Positions 34,458 to 44,521 are shown, counted from the first letter of the stretch. The stretch is DNA of 64,000 bases from Methanobrevibacter sp. YE315 (GCF_001548675.1 NZ_CP010834.1:1-64000); one strand, 5' to 3'. A program made the numbers and translations. The notes: generated by a model from the sequence alone, not told the origin.

Positions 34458-36101
34458 ATGGAAATAAAAACTATCTCGACAGATGTATTAATAATTGGAT
34501 CTGGAGGTGCAGGTTCAAGAGCGGCAATAGAAGTTGACGATGCTGGTTTAAAAGCAATAATTGTATCCAAAGGTCTTTCATTTAGGTCCGGCTGTACTGG
34601 AATGGCGGAAGGAGGATACAATGCCGTGTTTAAAACCGTGGATAAGGATGACTCAATTGAAGCTCATTTCAACGATACATTGAAAGGGGGAAGCTATCTC
34701 AACGACAAAAGGCTTGTGGAAATACTTGTCAATGAATCACCGAAAAGACTAATTGACTTGGAAAACTTCGGAGCTTTATTTGACCGTCAGGAATCAGGAC
34801 AAATAGACCAAAGGCCTTTTGGTGGACAAACCTATAGAAGAACCTGTTATCAGGGAGATAGGACCGGTGCAGAATTGTTGAATGCCCTTAAGGAAGAAAT
34901 AATCAAAAGGGATATTGAATGCATCGAAGAAGTTATGATTACATCTTTAGTGACAGATGATGACCAGGTTATCGGTGCAACCGGCCTGAACCTAAAGGAT
35001 TCAAGCCTAATCTACTTCAAGGCAAAATCAGTTATTTTAGCCAGTGGAGGAGCTGGACAATTATACCCTGTAACATCCAACACCTTCCAGAAAAATGGAG
35101 ACGGCTTTGCAATAGCATACAGAGCCGGAGCAAATCTTGTCGATATGGAACAAATCCAATTCCACCCAACAGGAATGGTGGCGCCCGAATCCAAAAAAGG
35201 AGTTTTGGTAACTGAAGCAGTAAGAGCAGAAGGAGGAAAACTCATAAACAAAGACGGTGAAAGATTCATGAGCAAATATGCTCCTGAAAAAATGGAATTG
35301 GCTACACGTGATGTTGTTGCCCGTTCAATTTACCAAGAAATAATTGAAGGAAAAGGAACCGAACAGGGCGGAGTGTATCTTGACATTTCACATTTGGATG
35401 ATGATTATATTGACGAAAAGCTTGAAACCATGGTCTTGCAATTCGAAAACGTAGGTGTAGACATAAAACATGGCCCAATAGAAGTAGCGCCTACAGCACA
35501 CCACTTTATGGGTGGTCTGAAAATCAATACCGATGCATCAACTTCACTTAAAAACCTCTTTGGTGCGGGGGAAGTCTGCGGAGGAGTCCATGGAGCCAAT
35601 CGTTTGGGAGGAAATGCCCTTGCAGATACTCAGGTATTTGGAAAAATCGCTGGTGAAAGTGCTGTAAAAGCCGCCAAAGAAAGTGAACTTAAAACAAATG
35701 ACGATCAAGTCAATGAAGAAGCTTCAAGAATTGAAAACCTAATCAAAAAAGGCTCAATAAAACCACAGAAATTTAAAAACAACATCAAAAAATTAATGTG
35801 GGAAAAAGTAGCTATCGTAAGGGAAGAAAAAACATTGAACGAAGCCCTAAAAGAACTTCTTAAAATGAAGGATGAACTGGAAAATCTTGATGTCAATGAC
35901 ACAAAACAATATAACGCTGATTTGGTAACAGCTCTGGAAGTAACAAATATGGTTGAAATCTGCATACTAACAGTAAAATCAGCAATATTGCGTAGGGAAA
36001 GCAGAGGAGCCCATTTCAGATCTGATTTTCCTGAAACATTGGATGAATGGAAAAAGAGTATTGTTATCAATAAAAATAAAATAGAATTTGAAGCTAGATA
36101 G
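34458..36101 (+). CDS. tfrA: Thiol:fumarate reductase flavoprotein subunit (TfrA-like)
   Basis: The 547-residue flavoprotein belongs to the fumarate reductase/succinate dehydrogenase/aspartate oxidase family. An FAD-binding GSGGAGSRAAIE lies at residues 14-25. MAEGGYNA, the QFHPTG loop near 235, RAEGGKLINKDGERFM, a catalytic HHFMGG, and GEVCGGVHGANRLGGNAL follow, with a C-terminal helical domain containing RRESRGAHFRSDFP. In Methanobacteriales TfrA with TfrB reduces fumarate while oxidising CoM-SH and CoB-SH to the heterodisulfide, for anabolic succinate; tfrA and tfrB are often unlinked, as here. L-aspartate oxidase is the main alternative. Its 3' end overlaps the convergent deaminase gene by eight bases. 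Confidence 0.8.
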   Translation: MEIKTISTDVLIIGSGGAGSRAAIEVDDAGLKAIIVSKGLSFRSGCTGMAEGGYNAVFKTVDKDDSIEAHFNDTLKGGSYLNDKRLVEILVNESPKRLIDLENFGALFDRQESGQIDQRPFGGQTYRRTCYQGDRTGAELLNALKEEIIKRDIECIEEVMITSLVTDDDQVIGATGLNLKDSSLIYFKAKSVILASGGAGQLYPVTSNTFQKNGDGFAIAYRAGANLVDMEQIQFHPTGMVAPESKKGVLVTEAVRAEGGKLINKDGERFMSKYAPEKMELATRDVVARSIYQEIIEGKGTEQGGVYLDISHLDDDYIDEKLETMVLQFENVGVDIKHGPIEVAPTAHHFMGGLKINTDASTSLKNLFGAGEVCGGVHGANRLGGNALADTQVFGKIAGESAVKAAKESELKTNDDQVNEEASRIENLIKKGSIKPQKFKNNIKKLMWEKVAIVREEKTLNEALKELLKMKDELENLDVNDTKQYNADLVTALEVTNMVEICILTVKSAILRRESRGAHFRSDFPETLDEWKKSIVINKNKIEFEAR

Positions 36102-37398
36102 CTTCTTTCAATTCTTTGATTGCTTGTCTAGCTTTATTATAAATTTCTTCCTCATCCAAGACAGTTAATTTCTTATTTTCCATTAATATCTTACCATTGC
36201 AGATGGTAGTATCTACATTAGAGCCATTTGCAGAGTAAATGATATTGGAACTTAAAGAAGAGCTGTCGGGAACCATGTTCGCTGAATTGGTATCGATTAA
36301 GATAATATCTGCTTTTTTGCCAACTTCAATGGAACCTATTTCATTTTCAAGACCCAAAGCTTCTGCACCATTAATGGTACCCATAGCTATTGATTCGTCT
36401 GAATTTAAAACTTTAGGATCAAGAGTGGAGACCTTTTGAAGCAAGCTTGCTGTCTTTAACTCTTCAATCAAATCCAAATTGTTGTTTGAAGATGCTCCAT
36501 CAGTTCCGATTGAAACACAAATGTCATTCTCAATCAATTTTGAAATTGGAGCGATTCCTGAAGCCAATTTCATATTACTACATGGATTATGGGAAACTTT
36601 AACATTGTTCCTTTTTATGATTTCAATTTCATTGTCGCTTAGCCATACGCAATGTGCAGCAACCACATCAGGACCTAAAAGACCGATTTTATCCAAATAT
36701 TCAAATGGCCTTAAGCCCATTTCCTCCAACTTATCGTTGATTTCCTTTTGGGTTTCAGAAACATGAATATGAATGCCCATATTGTACTCATCGGCCAATT
36801 CACGTACTTTGACTAATAATTCTTCTGAAGCTGTGTAAGGAGAATGCGGTCCGAAAAACACCTTGATTCTTCCATCGGCCATTCCATTGCAGTTTTTAAA
36901 TAATGTTAGGTTTTCCCTGATTTCATTTTCTCTTTTTACTTCATCGCCAAAATCAATCATTCCATATGATAAGACTGCCCTGATTCCAGCCTCATCAACT
37001 GCACGGGCAACATCTTCCATGTAAAAATACATGTCGCTGAAAGTTGTTGTACCTGATTTAATAAGTTCAACAGCACCTAAAAGGGCACCAATATAACAAT
37101 AATCGCCATTGAGATTAGCTTCCATTGGCCATATATGATCATTCAACCAACTATCCAAACTTAAATCGTCCGCTAATCCTCTAAATAAAGTCATTGATAA
37201 ATGAGTATGAGTATTTACAAATCCTGGAAGCAGTATTTTTCCATCAGCATCAATAATTTTATCTGCATTTCCTTCATCGATTTCATCTGAAATTTCAGAG
37301 ATTATATCATCTTTGATTAAAAGTGATTTTTTTCCTTCAAAATTTTCGTTTGGACTTAAAATTAATGCGTTTTTAATTAAAATTGTATTATCACTCAT
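36094..37398 (-). CDS. mtaD: 5'-deoxyadenosine/methylthioadenosine/S-adenosylhomocysteine deaminase
   Basis: The 434-residue amidohydrolase has the metal ligands HTHLSM (about 63-68), HIHVSET near 210, AAHCVWL near 245 and SIGTDGASSNNNLD near 295. The family (MtaD/DadD) deaminates adenosine-containing by-products of SAM chemistry to inosine derivatives. In methanogens the enzyme handles 5'-deoxyadenosine, methylthioadenosine and S-adenosylhomocysteine. It would recycle the products of the many radical SAM and methyltransferase reactions, including those encoded nearby. A chlorohydrolase label would be a generic database name. Confidence 0.88.
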   Translation of the reverse strand: MSDNTILIKNALILSPNENFEGKKSLLIKDDIISEISDEIDEGNADKIIDADGKILLPGFVNTHTHLSMTLFRGLADDLSLDSWLNDHIWPMEANLNGDYCYIGALLGAVELIKSGTTTFSDMYFYMEDVARAVDEAGIRAVLSYGMIDFGDEVKRENEIRENLTLFKNCNGMADGRIKVFFGPHSPYTASEELLVKVRELADEYNMGIHIHVSETQKEINDKLEEMGLRPFEYLDKIGLLGPDVVAAHCVWLSDNEIEIIKRNNVKVSHNPCSNMKLASGIAPISKLIENDICVSIGTDGASSNNNLDLIEELKTASLLQKVSTLDPKVLNSDESIAMGTINGAEALGLENEIGSIEVGKKADIILIDTNSANMVPDSSSLSSNIIYSANGSNVDTTICNGKILMENKKLTVLDEEEIYNKARQAIKELKEAI

Positions 37399-37444
37399 AA
37401 TAACACCTGAAAAAAAATAAAAAAAAAGAAAGCTAAAAAACTAT

Positions 37445-37648
37445 TTATAAGTTTTTGATAGCTAATTTAATATCGTCTGCTTTAACAGTTTTACGTTTTG
37501 CAATTTTAGCAACATTGTTTGCTTCTTTAGCTACATCACGAGCAACTTCTTCTAAGTATGCTGCTAATTCAGCTTTTGCATCTTCGCTAACTCTTTCAGC
37601 ACCGGATTCTTTAATGATTCTTGCAATAGGAGCTTTAGGAATTGCCAT
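37445..37648 (-). CDS. Archaeal histone
   Basis: The 67-residue protein is a single histone fold of the HMf type: AIPKAPIARIIKESGAERVS (first helix and loop), LAAYLEEVARDVAKEANN (central helix), and AKRKTVKADDIKLAIKN (last helix with the KRKTVKADDI loop). Dimers polymerise and wrap DNA. The frame extends to 37675, but the ATG at 37648 begins the conserved MAIPKAPI and has a good SD (GAGGTG), so it is chosen. A T-rich stretch downstream on the minus strand (37440-37400) should terminate the message. Confidence 0.95.
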   Translation of the reverse strand: MAIPKAPIARIIKESGAERVSEDAKAELAAYLEEVARDVAKEANNVAKIAKRKTVKADDIKLAIKNL

Positions 37649-37885
37649 ATTTTTCACCTCACTATATTCAATCAAAAACTTATAATTATAAAAGTAAATT
37701 ATAAGTTAATAGAATTTAAGATAACCTAATATTTAAATATTTTGAAAAAATTACTTATTTTCAAAATTAAGTTTAAATAAATTAATATAATAAATAAACT
37801 AAAGTAATAAAAATTATTAACTGATTTAAAAAGTATTTAATAACATGATTAACAATATAATATAAGAAAAGAAATTTGAGAAGAT

Positions 37886-38749
37886 ATGATGAAAATAAAA
37901 ATTGCCGTTCCATCAAAAGGTAGAATAAGTGAACCTTCAATTAACATATTAGAAAAAGCAGGATTAGGTTTAATTGACAAAAACAACAGAAAACTAATTT
38001 CAAAGACATTTAACGATGATATAGAAGTCATGTTTGCAAGAGCATCAGACATTCCTGAATTTGTCAATGATGGAGTTGCAGACATGGGAATTACAGGCGT
38101 TGACCTAATTAATGAAAGCGAATCTGACGTTTGCGAACTTCTTGACTTGAGGTTTGGACAGACAAAATTGGTACTTGCAGCACCTGAAGAGTCCAACATC
38201 AATTCAATCGATGACATTACAGAAGACATGAAAGTAGCTACTGAATTTCCTGTCTTAACTAAAAAATACTTTGACGAAAAAGGGTTGAACCTGAAGATTG
38301 TCAAGTTAAGCGGATCAACAGAAGCCGCTCCTTTCATAGGCCTGGCAAACTTGATTACTGACTTGACAAGCACAGGAACAACATTGAAAATGAATCATCT
38401 TGAAATCATCGACACCATTCTTGAAAGTACAATAAAGCTCATTGCAAACAAAGAAAGTTTGGTTAACAAAAAAGAATTGATTGAAGCTGTCAGCACAAGC
38501 ATCAAAGGGGTTCTTGATGCCGACAGGAAAAAACTGATAATGATGAATGTGAAAAACGTCGATTTGGAGAAAGTCAAAAAAGTGATGCCGTCAATGGGTG
38601 GTTTAACAATATCAGAAGTACTGTCTGATGAAAAGACCGTTGCCGTGCAGGCGGTAGTTGATGAAAAGCAGGTATTTGAACTTGTAAACGACTTAAGAAA
38701 TGCGGGTGCAAAAGACATACTGGTTGTACCGATTGAAAGAATCATATGA
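37886..38749 (+). CDS. hisG: ATP phosphoribosyltransferase, long form
   Basis: The 287-residue enzyme starts histidine synthesis by joining ATP and [18 protein letters not shown] opens the catalytic periplasmic-binding-like fold; [11 protein letters not shown] and the PRPP loop region [11 protein letters not shown] follow. Residues about 210-287 form the ACT-like regulatory domain ([32 protein letters not shown]) that binds histidine, so HisZ is not needed. Two ATGs (37886 and 37889) are possible. A TATA-like AATATAATATA lies about 25-33 bases upstream. The next gene pyrB begins about 29 bases after the stop. Confidence 0.93.
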   Translation: MMKIKIAVPSKGRISEPSINILEKAGLGLIDKNNRKLISKTFNDDIEVMFARASDIPEFVNDGVADMGITGVDLINESESDVCELLDLRFGQTKLVLAAPEESNINSIDDITEDMKVATEFPVLTKKYFDEKGLNLKIVKLSGSTEAAPFIGLANLITDLTSTGTTLKMNHLEIIDTILESTIKLIANKESLVNKKELIEAVSTSIKGVLDADRKKLIMMNVKNVDLEKVKKVMPSMGGLTISEVLSDEKTVAVQAVVDEKQVFELVNDLRNAGAKDILVVPIERII

Positions 38750-38777
38750 AATTTATCTATTTCACAAAAAAAGAGGG

Positions 38778-39713
38778 TTGATTAGCATTTTTAGATTAAA
38801 AAACATAATTTCAATAAAAGACTTTGAAAGGGAAGATATTGAATATATCTTAAACGAAGCATCAAAATTAGAAAACATCGCAAAATCAAAAGAAACCTGT
38901 GAAGAATTAAAAGGAAAAATTCTAGGATTAATGTTTTTTGAACCTTCAACAAGGACAAAACTGTCTTTTGAAACAGCCATTAAACGTTTGGGCGGAGACG
39001 GTATCGGATTTGAAAACAGCGGATCAAGCTCTGTTTCTAAAGGAGAAAGCATTGCCGATACTGCAAAAATGTTTGAAGGCTACTGTGATGCCCTGGTAAT
39101 AAGACACGAACTCGAAGGCGTGTCAAAATTCATATCCGGCATTGTAGATGTTCCTGTAATTAATGCCGGTGACGGTGCAGGCCAACACCCAACACAGACA
39201 CTGCTCGACTTATACACAATAAAAAATGAAATAGGATCAATTGATAATCTAAAAATCGCTTTAATCGGAGACCTTAAATTCGGCCGTACAGTTCATTCCC
39301 TATCAAATGCTTTAAGCTTATTCAATAATGTGAAAATCTATTTAGTATCTCCAAAAGAACTAAAAATGCCTCAGGAAATCTTAATCGATTTGAATAAAAC
39401 AAACATTGAATATGAAGAAGTAGACAATATCGAAAGCATTATTGATGACGTCGATGTATTATATGTCACAAGAATACAGAAGGAACGTTTCCCGGATATC
39501 GACGATTATATGAAAATAAAAGGCGCGTATGTAATCAACAAAAAAATGCTTGAAGGAAAAGACCTGATTGTGATGCATCCATTACCTAGAATCGATGAAA
39601 TAGCCGGTGACGTTGATGACACAAAATACAATAAGTATTTCACTCAGGCAGCAAATGCCGTTCCTGTCAGGATGGCTATTCTAAAAACATTAATTAAAAA
39701 CAACCCTAAATAG
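38778..39713 (+). CDS. pyrB: Aspartate carbamoyltransferase catalytic subunit
   Basis: The enzyme makes carbamoyl-aspartate for pyrimidines. [13 protein letters not shown] holds the carbamoyl phosphate loop (STRTKLSF); [28 protein letters not shown] and [10 protein letters not shown] complete the active site. No ATG lies at the conserved start. The frame runs back to an ATG at 38700 inside hisG, which would add 26 non-homologous residues. The better starts are TTG at 38778 (311 residues) or ATT at 38787 (308 residues, nine bases after GAGGG); TTG is annotated. The regulatory subunit PyrI is not adjacent. Confidence 0.9.
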   Translation: MISIFRLKNIISIKDFEREDIEYILNEASKLENIAKSKETCEELKGKILGLMFFEPSTRTKLSFETAIKRLGGDGIGFENSGSSSVSKGESIADTAKMFEGYCDALVIRHELEGVSKFISGIVDVPVINAGDGAGQHPTQTLLDLYTIKNEIGSIDNLKIALIGDLKFGRTVHSLSNALSLFNNVKIYLVSPKELKMPQEILIDLNKTNIEYEEVDNIESIIDDVDVLYVTRIQKERFPDIDDYMKIKGAYVINKKMLEGKDLIVMHPLPRIDEIAGDVDDTKYNKYFTQAANAVPVRMAILKTLIKNNPK

Positions 39714-39728
39714 GGGAAAGGGTTGTTT
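39698..39728. terminator. Hairpin overlapping the convergent pyrB and cdc6 ends
   Basis: AAACAACCCT (39698-39707) pairs perfectly with AGGGTTGTTT (39719-39728) around an 11-base loop. On the minus strand a T-rich TTTTTAATTAAT follows, so it looks like a terminator for cdc6 placed within the overlapping 3' ends of both genes. Confidence 0.6.
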
Positions 39729-40869
39729 CAAGTAATTCTTCATCACACTGAAGCTTAATAATATTGGTTCTTCCTTTTCCACGTCCACGTGAAATTGTAT
39801 TGGTGGAAATGATACCCAACATTTCCAATTCATTGATAAAATCAAATATTCTTCTGTAAGTTACAGCATCCTTTTTAGAAACTTCTTTATACGCATCATA
39901 TAATTTACCGGAAGTTATCTCCTCATCCTGTTTTGTTAATGTTAAAATGGCTTCTAAAACCCTTTGTTGCTGAAGCGGCAATGTAGATATGATTTCAATG
40001 ACCTTATTATGCTCGATTTTATCTTTTGCTCTCCTAACATGATCTCCAGTTACGACATTGGAATCTTCATCGAAAGCCAATTCGCCTGCGTTTTTAAGTA
40101 AATCAAGAGCATAACGAGCATCGCCCTCTTCTTTTGCAGCCATGGCTGAACACAAAGGAATCACATCACTTTCCAAAACATCATCATTAAAGGACAACTG
40201 AGCCCTTTCCAATAAAATATCTGATAGCTGGTCTGCTCCATAAGGTGGAAATACAATTTCTTTATCGTTTAAACTGCTTGTAACTCTTGACTTGATCAAA
40301 TTCTTAAAGTCCAAATAATTACTGATACATAAAACTGATACGTTTTCTGTTCTGGTAAGTGTATATAATATTCCATCACCGTCTTTATCAAGCAAAATAT
40401 CAATTTCGTCCAAAATAACAATCAAATGCAGTTTTCTGCCGAATGCATTGGTTTTGAAAATATCCCTGAAGGTGTTTACAACTTCACCTTTGGTCCAACC
40501 GCGGTTTGGAACGTCACGGCCTAACTTATTACACAATTCAGCGAGTACCTGATATTCTGTTGTGTAATCTGTGCATCTGATGTATTCAACTTTTACAAAA
40601 ACATTTTTTCTGCGTGCTATGTCAATAAGCTGTTCGCGAGCAAATTTTGATGCTGCAGTTTTTCCAGTTCCTGTCTTACCGTAAAGAGTCACGTTTGATG
40701 GAGTCACATTACTTAAGACATCCACCCAATTTTTAGCTATCAACTTTATCTGTTCTTCCCTGTGGACTAATTTATCAGGTAAATATCTATGATCTAATGG
40801 AGCTTTATCTTTGAAAATAATGGGGTTAGTAGTATCAGTTTTTTCTAATTCATCGAAAATGTTTTCCAT
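39706..40869 (-). CDS. cdc6: Orc1/Cdc6 replication initiator
   Basis: The 387-residue AAA+ protein has Walker A GKTGTGKT at residues 64-71, Walker [10 protein letters not shown] near 148, sensor 1 in VLCISN, and an arginine-containing sensor 2 ([10 protein letters not shown]). The C-terminal winged helix (about 300-385) includes a basic wing ([10 protein letters not shown]). Orc1/Cdc6 binds origin boxes and helps load MCM. The upstream intergenic region carries a cluster of its expected boxes. The start is the ATG at 40869 with an AAGGTG SD six bases away; a GTG at 40878 is less likely. It converges with pyrB with an eight-base overlap. Confidence 0.95.
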   Translation of the reverse strand: MENIFDELEKTDTTNPIIFKDKAPLDHRYLPDKLVHREEQIKLIAKNWVDVLSNVTPSNVTLYGKTGTGKTAASKFAREQLIDIARRKNVFVKVEYIRCTDYTTEYQVLAELCNKLGRDVPNRGWTKGEVVNTFRDIFKTNAFGRKLHLIVILDEIDILLDKDGDGILYTLTRTENVSVLCISNYLDFKNLIKSRVTSSLNDKEIVFPPYGADQLSDILLERAQLSFNDDVLESDVIPLCSAMAAKEEGDARYALDLLKNAGELAFDEDSNVVTGDHVRRAKDKIEHNKVIEIISTLPLQQQRVLEAILTLTKQDEEITSGKLYDAYKEVSKKDAVTYRRIFDFINELEMLGIISTNTISRGRGKGRTNIIKLQCDEELLETTLSPI

Positions 40870-41507
40870 GTATTTCACCTTATAAATTTTATGAAAAAAT
40901 TAGTAGTATAATTTCCAGTGTTAATAATATAAAATGTATCATAAATAAAGGTTTTTATTACAATTTCATGAAAAAGTATGAAAAATGACAAAAAAGTAAA
41001 AAATTAAATTGATTATAATAGTTTAAATGAAGTAAATATTTATCAGAATTTGTTTAAAAGAAAAATAAAATATTATGAATCATAAAATCAATTTTGCAAT
41101 CATTTAATTAACTTAAATTTTAAATATGAAACAGTACTATTTCAAATATAACAGAACAATTTCAAGTGTAACTTTAAGGAAAAAATGATTATGATTCGTC
41201 CTCAAAATCAAGATTTAAGACAATTTTGTTGAAAAAAAAATATTACATAACATAGAGACAGAGACATGCATTTCAAGTGTAAACACTTTCATGCGAAAAA
41301 CAAAATTGAAGAGATGTATTTCAAGTGTAATGAAAATGAAATGTTGATAAAAACAAATTAAATTAATAATAAATTAATAATAATCCTTCAATTCAAAAAA
41401 AAGTGAAAAATAAAAGAGATAAATTTCAAATGTTTACAGTTGAAATATACCCCTTCAGTCTTAATATATCTGCAAAATTGTTATACTTGAAATGGACCTC
41501 TCCCTCT
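40870..41507. other. oriC: Predicted chromosomal replication origin (oriC) with Orc1 box cluster
   Basis: This gene-free 638-bp stretch lies directly upstream of orc1/cdc6. It contains boxes related to TTTACACTTGAAA: on one strand at 41140 (10/13 match), 41160 (12/13), 41271 (13/13), 41319 (12/13) and 41424 (10/13), and in the opposite orientation at 41433 (12/13) and 41480 (11/13). Inverted box groups flanking AT-rich DNA are typical of archaeal origins. The extremely AT-rich segment 40880-41130 is the best candidate for duplex unwinding. The 13-bp box is the one mapped for Orc1/Cdc6 binding in Methanothermobacter. No ORF is supported here. Confidence 0.88.
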
Positions 41508-41990
41508 CTAAACGAACATGCTGTTTTCGTTTGAAGGCTGTTGAGGTTTTGAAAATCCACCAAATTTTTTGTCGATTAACCAGATACAATGTAATTTTGA
41601 CTTGAAAACTCTTTTCAATGTTCTAATAAAGTTATCTTTGGTCAATCCATCTTCAAAAATTTGATCAGTGATGATAAACTGCTGTAATAAATCCTGATTT
41701 ATTTGAAGTTCATAGTCAACCAAGAACTTGTTTAATCCGAAGTTCAAATCAAGAATAAAATCTTTTTTGACTTTTGGGCTTGCTTCTGTCATCAATTCCA
41801 AATGTTCAGGGGAAACCTGTGTAGCGCAAGCAACAATGATACAATCTTTTCCTTTTGGTTTTACAACATCCATTATATTGTCTTTTGGGAACTCAACGAT
41901 AAAATGAAAATCAGCGTTTTCATCATATTTCTTTTCCCTTAAGTAACTTTCATCAAGTAACCATTCTTTAACTTTATCTTCAATGTTCAT
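41508..41990 (-). CDS. Conserved hypothetical protein, resembles DUF2299
   Basis: The 160-residue protein appears to be a compact alpha/beta fold: a strand-rich first half (FHFIVEFP, CIIVACATQVSPEHLELM) and a helical second half ending in strands (LHCIWLIDKKFGG). It resembles DUF2299 proteins of archaea, but I am not certain of the family. No catalytic motif, Cys cluster or membrane segment is seen. Function unknown. It borders the origin on the side opposite to cdc6, with its 3' end next to the last Orc1 box, so replication timing or supercoiling could affect it. Confidence 0.55.
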   Translation of the reverse strand: MNIEDKVKEWLLDESYLREKKYDENADFHFIVEFPKDNIMDVVKPKGKDCIIVACATQVSPEHLELMTEASPKVKKDFILDLNFGLNKFLVDYELQINQDLLQQFIITDQIFEDGLTKDNFIRTLKRVFKSKLHCIWLIDKKFGGFSKPQQPSNENSMFV

Positions 41991-42056
41991 AATATCATCA
42001 TCATTAAAAAATTTTATAATAAATTATTTATTTTTTTATTATATATAATATAAACT

Positions 42057-43094
42057 ATGATTGAATATAATGAATTACTCAATGGAATAATATTTGGAAA
42101 TGCAAATGATATTGTTTCATTCAGATTATTTTTATTTGTTATATTTTGTCTTGTTTTCTCTCTTGCAATCGATTGGTTTTATGGAGAGCTTCCAGGAAGG
42201 ATTCATCCTGTCGTAATAATCGGATCAATCATTTCTTTTTTTAAGGATATTTTCATCAGAATTAAAAACAAACTTTCAGGATTGTTTTTGGTGCTGTGCA
42301 CATGTCTTGTTTCAGGTTTGATATTGTTCATAATCTATTGGATATGTTCATTCAATACGCTTGTTTTAATAATTGCATTTTCAATTTTACTTTCATCGAC
42401 ATATTCCGTCAACATGCTTCTGCAGACAGCCATTGATGTTAAGAATGACTTGAATGAAAGCATTGATAAGGCAAGAAAATCTGTTTCCTATTTGGTGAGT
42501 AGGAACACAGAAGAGTTGACTGAAAGCTTTATCGTATCTGCAGTCATTGAAAGTTTGACAGAAAACATCACGGATTCCTATGTTGCACCAATATTTTACT
42601 ATTTTGTTTTTGCTTTGATTATTCTGTTTTATCCGATAAATAATCAAATTTATTATTTATTGCTAGTACCGGTGATTTATAGGATTTTCAACACTCTCGA
42701 TGCTATGGTCGGATATAAGACTGATGAATTGATTTATATTGGATTTCTTCCCGCAAAGATTGATGATATTTTAAATTATATTCCATCAAGAATTGCAGGA
42801 CTGTTTGTTGTTGTTTCTGCATATCTGCTTGGATTGGATGGTAAAAACAGTTATAAGATAATGAGAAGGGATGCACGCAAATGTCCATCTCCAAATTCCG
42901 GATACACAATGGCTTCAACAGCCGGGGCATTGAATATTCAACTAATCAAAAAGGATACTTATATTTTAGGTGATAATAATAAAGATATAATTGCAGATGA
43001 CATTACAAATGCGGTTAACCTGTCAAAACTAGCAATAGTGTTGTTTACAATTACAATTGTTGTCTTATTTACATTGATTTATGTGATATTATGA
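42057..43094 (+). CDS. cbiB: Adenosylcobinamide-phosphate synthase
   Basis: The 345-residue membrane protein attaches the aminopropanol-type arm to cobyric acid in cobamide synthesis. Conserved parts are DWFYGELPGRIHPVVIIG, SYLVSRNTEEL, SAVIESLTENITDSYVAPIFYY, NTLDAMVGYKT, IPSRIAG and the final loop RRDARKCPSPNSGYTMAST. About six to eight hydrophobic segments are visible. The gene starts an operon with cbiG, overlapping it by four bases (ATGA). A TATATA-rich element lies just upstream, and the leader is short with no clear SD. Confidence 0.9.
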   Translation: MIEYNELLNGIIFGNANDIVSFRLFLFVIFCLVFSLAIDWFYGELPGRIHPVVIIGSIISFFKDIFIRIKNKLSGLFLVLCTCLVSGLILFIIYWICSFNTLVLIIAFSILLSSTYSVNMLLQTAIDVKNDLNESIDKARKSVSYLVSRNTEELTESFIVSAVIESLTENITDSYVAPIFYYFVFALIILFYPINNQIYYLLLVPVIYRIFNTLDAMVGYKTDELIYIGFLPAKIDDILNYIPSRIAGLFVVVSAYLLGLDGKNSYKIMRRDARKCPSPNSGYTMASTAGALNIQLIKKDTYILGDNNKDIIADDITNAVNLSKLAIVLFTITIVVLFTLIYVIL

Positions 43095-44107
43095 AAATTG
43101 CTATCATTTCTGTTTCAAAAAAAGGTCAGGATTTGGCTTTAAAACTAAAGGAAAAATTGGATCATGATTCAACAGTCATAAGGACAGACCTGTATCATAA
43201 AAATGTTAAAAAGTATTTTCCGATTTTATTTCAGGAATATGATTCTATAATTGCAATAATGGCATCAGGAATTCTAATCAGGTCAATCGCACCATTGATT
43301 GAATCAAAGGCTACAGATCCAGCAATATTGAATATTGATGATAATGGAAATTTCGTTATTTCAACCTTGTCAGGTCATTTGGGAGGTGCAAACAAGCTGA
43401 CAGAAAAGATTGCAAAGCTGATTGATGCAACACCCGTCATAACCACATCCACTGATGTAAATAAAAAATTAGGCATCGACGTAATTGCAAAGGATTTGTA
43501 TTTGTCGATAGACAACACCAGTGAAATCCTGTTTTTCAACAAGGCCATTCTTGAAGGAAAGGAAATTTCATTTGAGGTAAATCCTAACAAAAATTTTGAT
43601 TATTTATATGAATACCTGAACAGTGTTACACTTGAAATAGATGTTTCTATTGAATTTTCATCTAAAGTAAATACAAATGAAATTCATGTCAAACACGACA
43701 GCCATAAAATTATTTTGAAGGAAAGGGAAATAGTTGTTGGAATCGGCTGCAGGCGAGGAAAGGAATGTGAAAAGATTTATTCTGCTTTTAAAAAATCAAT
43801 TGATGACTTGAATATTCATGAATCCAGAGTCAACATGCTGACATCCGCTGAAATAAAAAAAGACGAAAAAGGCATATTGGAACTTTCAAAACATTTAGAT
43901 AAACCGGTTTATTTTGTTGAATTGGATAAGATTAAATTGTTTGAATCCAAAGATATTCAAAAATCAGAATTCGTAAAATCAAAATTTGGAATTTATGGCG
44001 TTTGTGAGCCTTCAGCGTTAATTACAGCAGGTTTCGATTCAGAATTGATATATAAGAAAACATCTTATGATGGTGTTACAATAGCTGTTGCTATCTCAAA
44101 AGATTAA
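43091..44107 (+). CDS. cbiG: Cobalt-precorrin-5A hydrolase
   Basis: The 338-residue protein removes the C20-derived two-carbon fragment as acetaldehyde during anaerobic cobamide ring contraction. The N-terminal half has IIAIMASGILIRSIAPLI and LSGHLGGANKLTEKIA. The C-terminal CbiG domain begins at about 220 with VVGIGCRRGKECE and ends with VCEPSALITAG and TIAVA. Translation is probably coupled to cbiB. cbiH, the methyltransferase acting next to it in the pathway, is encoded 3.5 kb downstream. Confidence 0.9.
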   Translation: MKIAIISVSKKGQDLALKLKEKLDHDSTVIRTDLYHKNVKKYFPILFQEYDSIIAIMASGILIRSIAPLIESKATDPAILNIDDNGNFVISTLSGHLGGANKLTEKIAKLIDATPVITTSTDVNKKLGIDVIAKDLYLSIDNTSEILFFNKAILEGKEISFEVNPNKNFDYLYEYLNSVTLEIDVSIEFSSKVNTNEIHVKHDSHKIILKEREIVVGIGCRRGKECEKIYSAFKKSIDDLNIHESRVNMLTSAEIKKDEKGILELSKHLDKPVYFVELDKIKLFESKDIQKSEFVKSKFGIYGVCEPSALITAGFDSELIYKKTSYDGVTIAVAISKD

Positions 44108-44127
44108 ATAAAAAAAGAGAAATGAAA

Positions 44128-44376
44128 TTAGATTGATTCTAATTTAGATAAAACTTCCCATATTAAAGTTCTTGCATGAACTGGAATGTTTGGGTCGTTA
44201 CTAATTTCATCAAGTTTGCCAAGAACAGTACTTATTCTGACAGATTGATCTTGTTCTTCATCCTTAAGCAAATCGTTTGATTCACTAGCTGCTTCTCTGA
44301 TGTTACGAGGAACAGTATTGTTATCCATAATATATTCAAGAATTTCACAGACTTCATTAATAATTTGATTACTCAT
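44128..44376 (-). CDS. UPF0147 family protein
   Basis: This 82-residue helical protein matches the archaeal UPF0147 family: VPRNIREAA, LLKDEEQDQSVRISTVLGKLDEISNDPNIPVHARTLIW in pieces, and a terminal LSKLESI. Function is not known. A very strong SD (GGAGGGG) precedes the ATG, suggesting high expression. It is monocistronic and convergent with cbiG. Confidence 0.85.
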   Translation of the reverse strand: MSNQIINEVCEILEYIMDNNTVPRNIREAASESNDLLKDEEQDQSVRISTVLGKLDEISNDPNIPVHARTLIWEVLSKLESI

Positions 44377-44521
44377 AAATACCCCTCCAAAAGTTATTAA
44401 AAATTAGTCAGTAAAGAATATTAAATTATATATTTGTTCGTAAACACTTTAAATAGTTTTTGGTAAAATTAGTTTTTTTTATTAGAAAAATTTATATTTA
44501 GTTAAAAAGCAATTATATATT

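Noticed and set aside
38700-38777. ATG start of pyrB within hisG
   Set aside because: It would add 26 residues unlike any PyrB and lies inside the conserved end of hisG.
43625-43637. Orc1-box-like sequence in cbiG
   Set aside because: Twelve of 13 bases match, but it is inside a coding sequence in a region encoding ordinary CbiG residues; chance is plausible.
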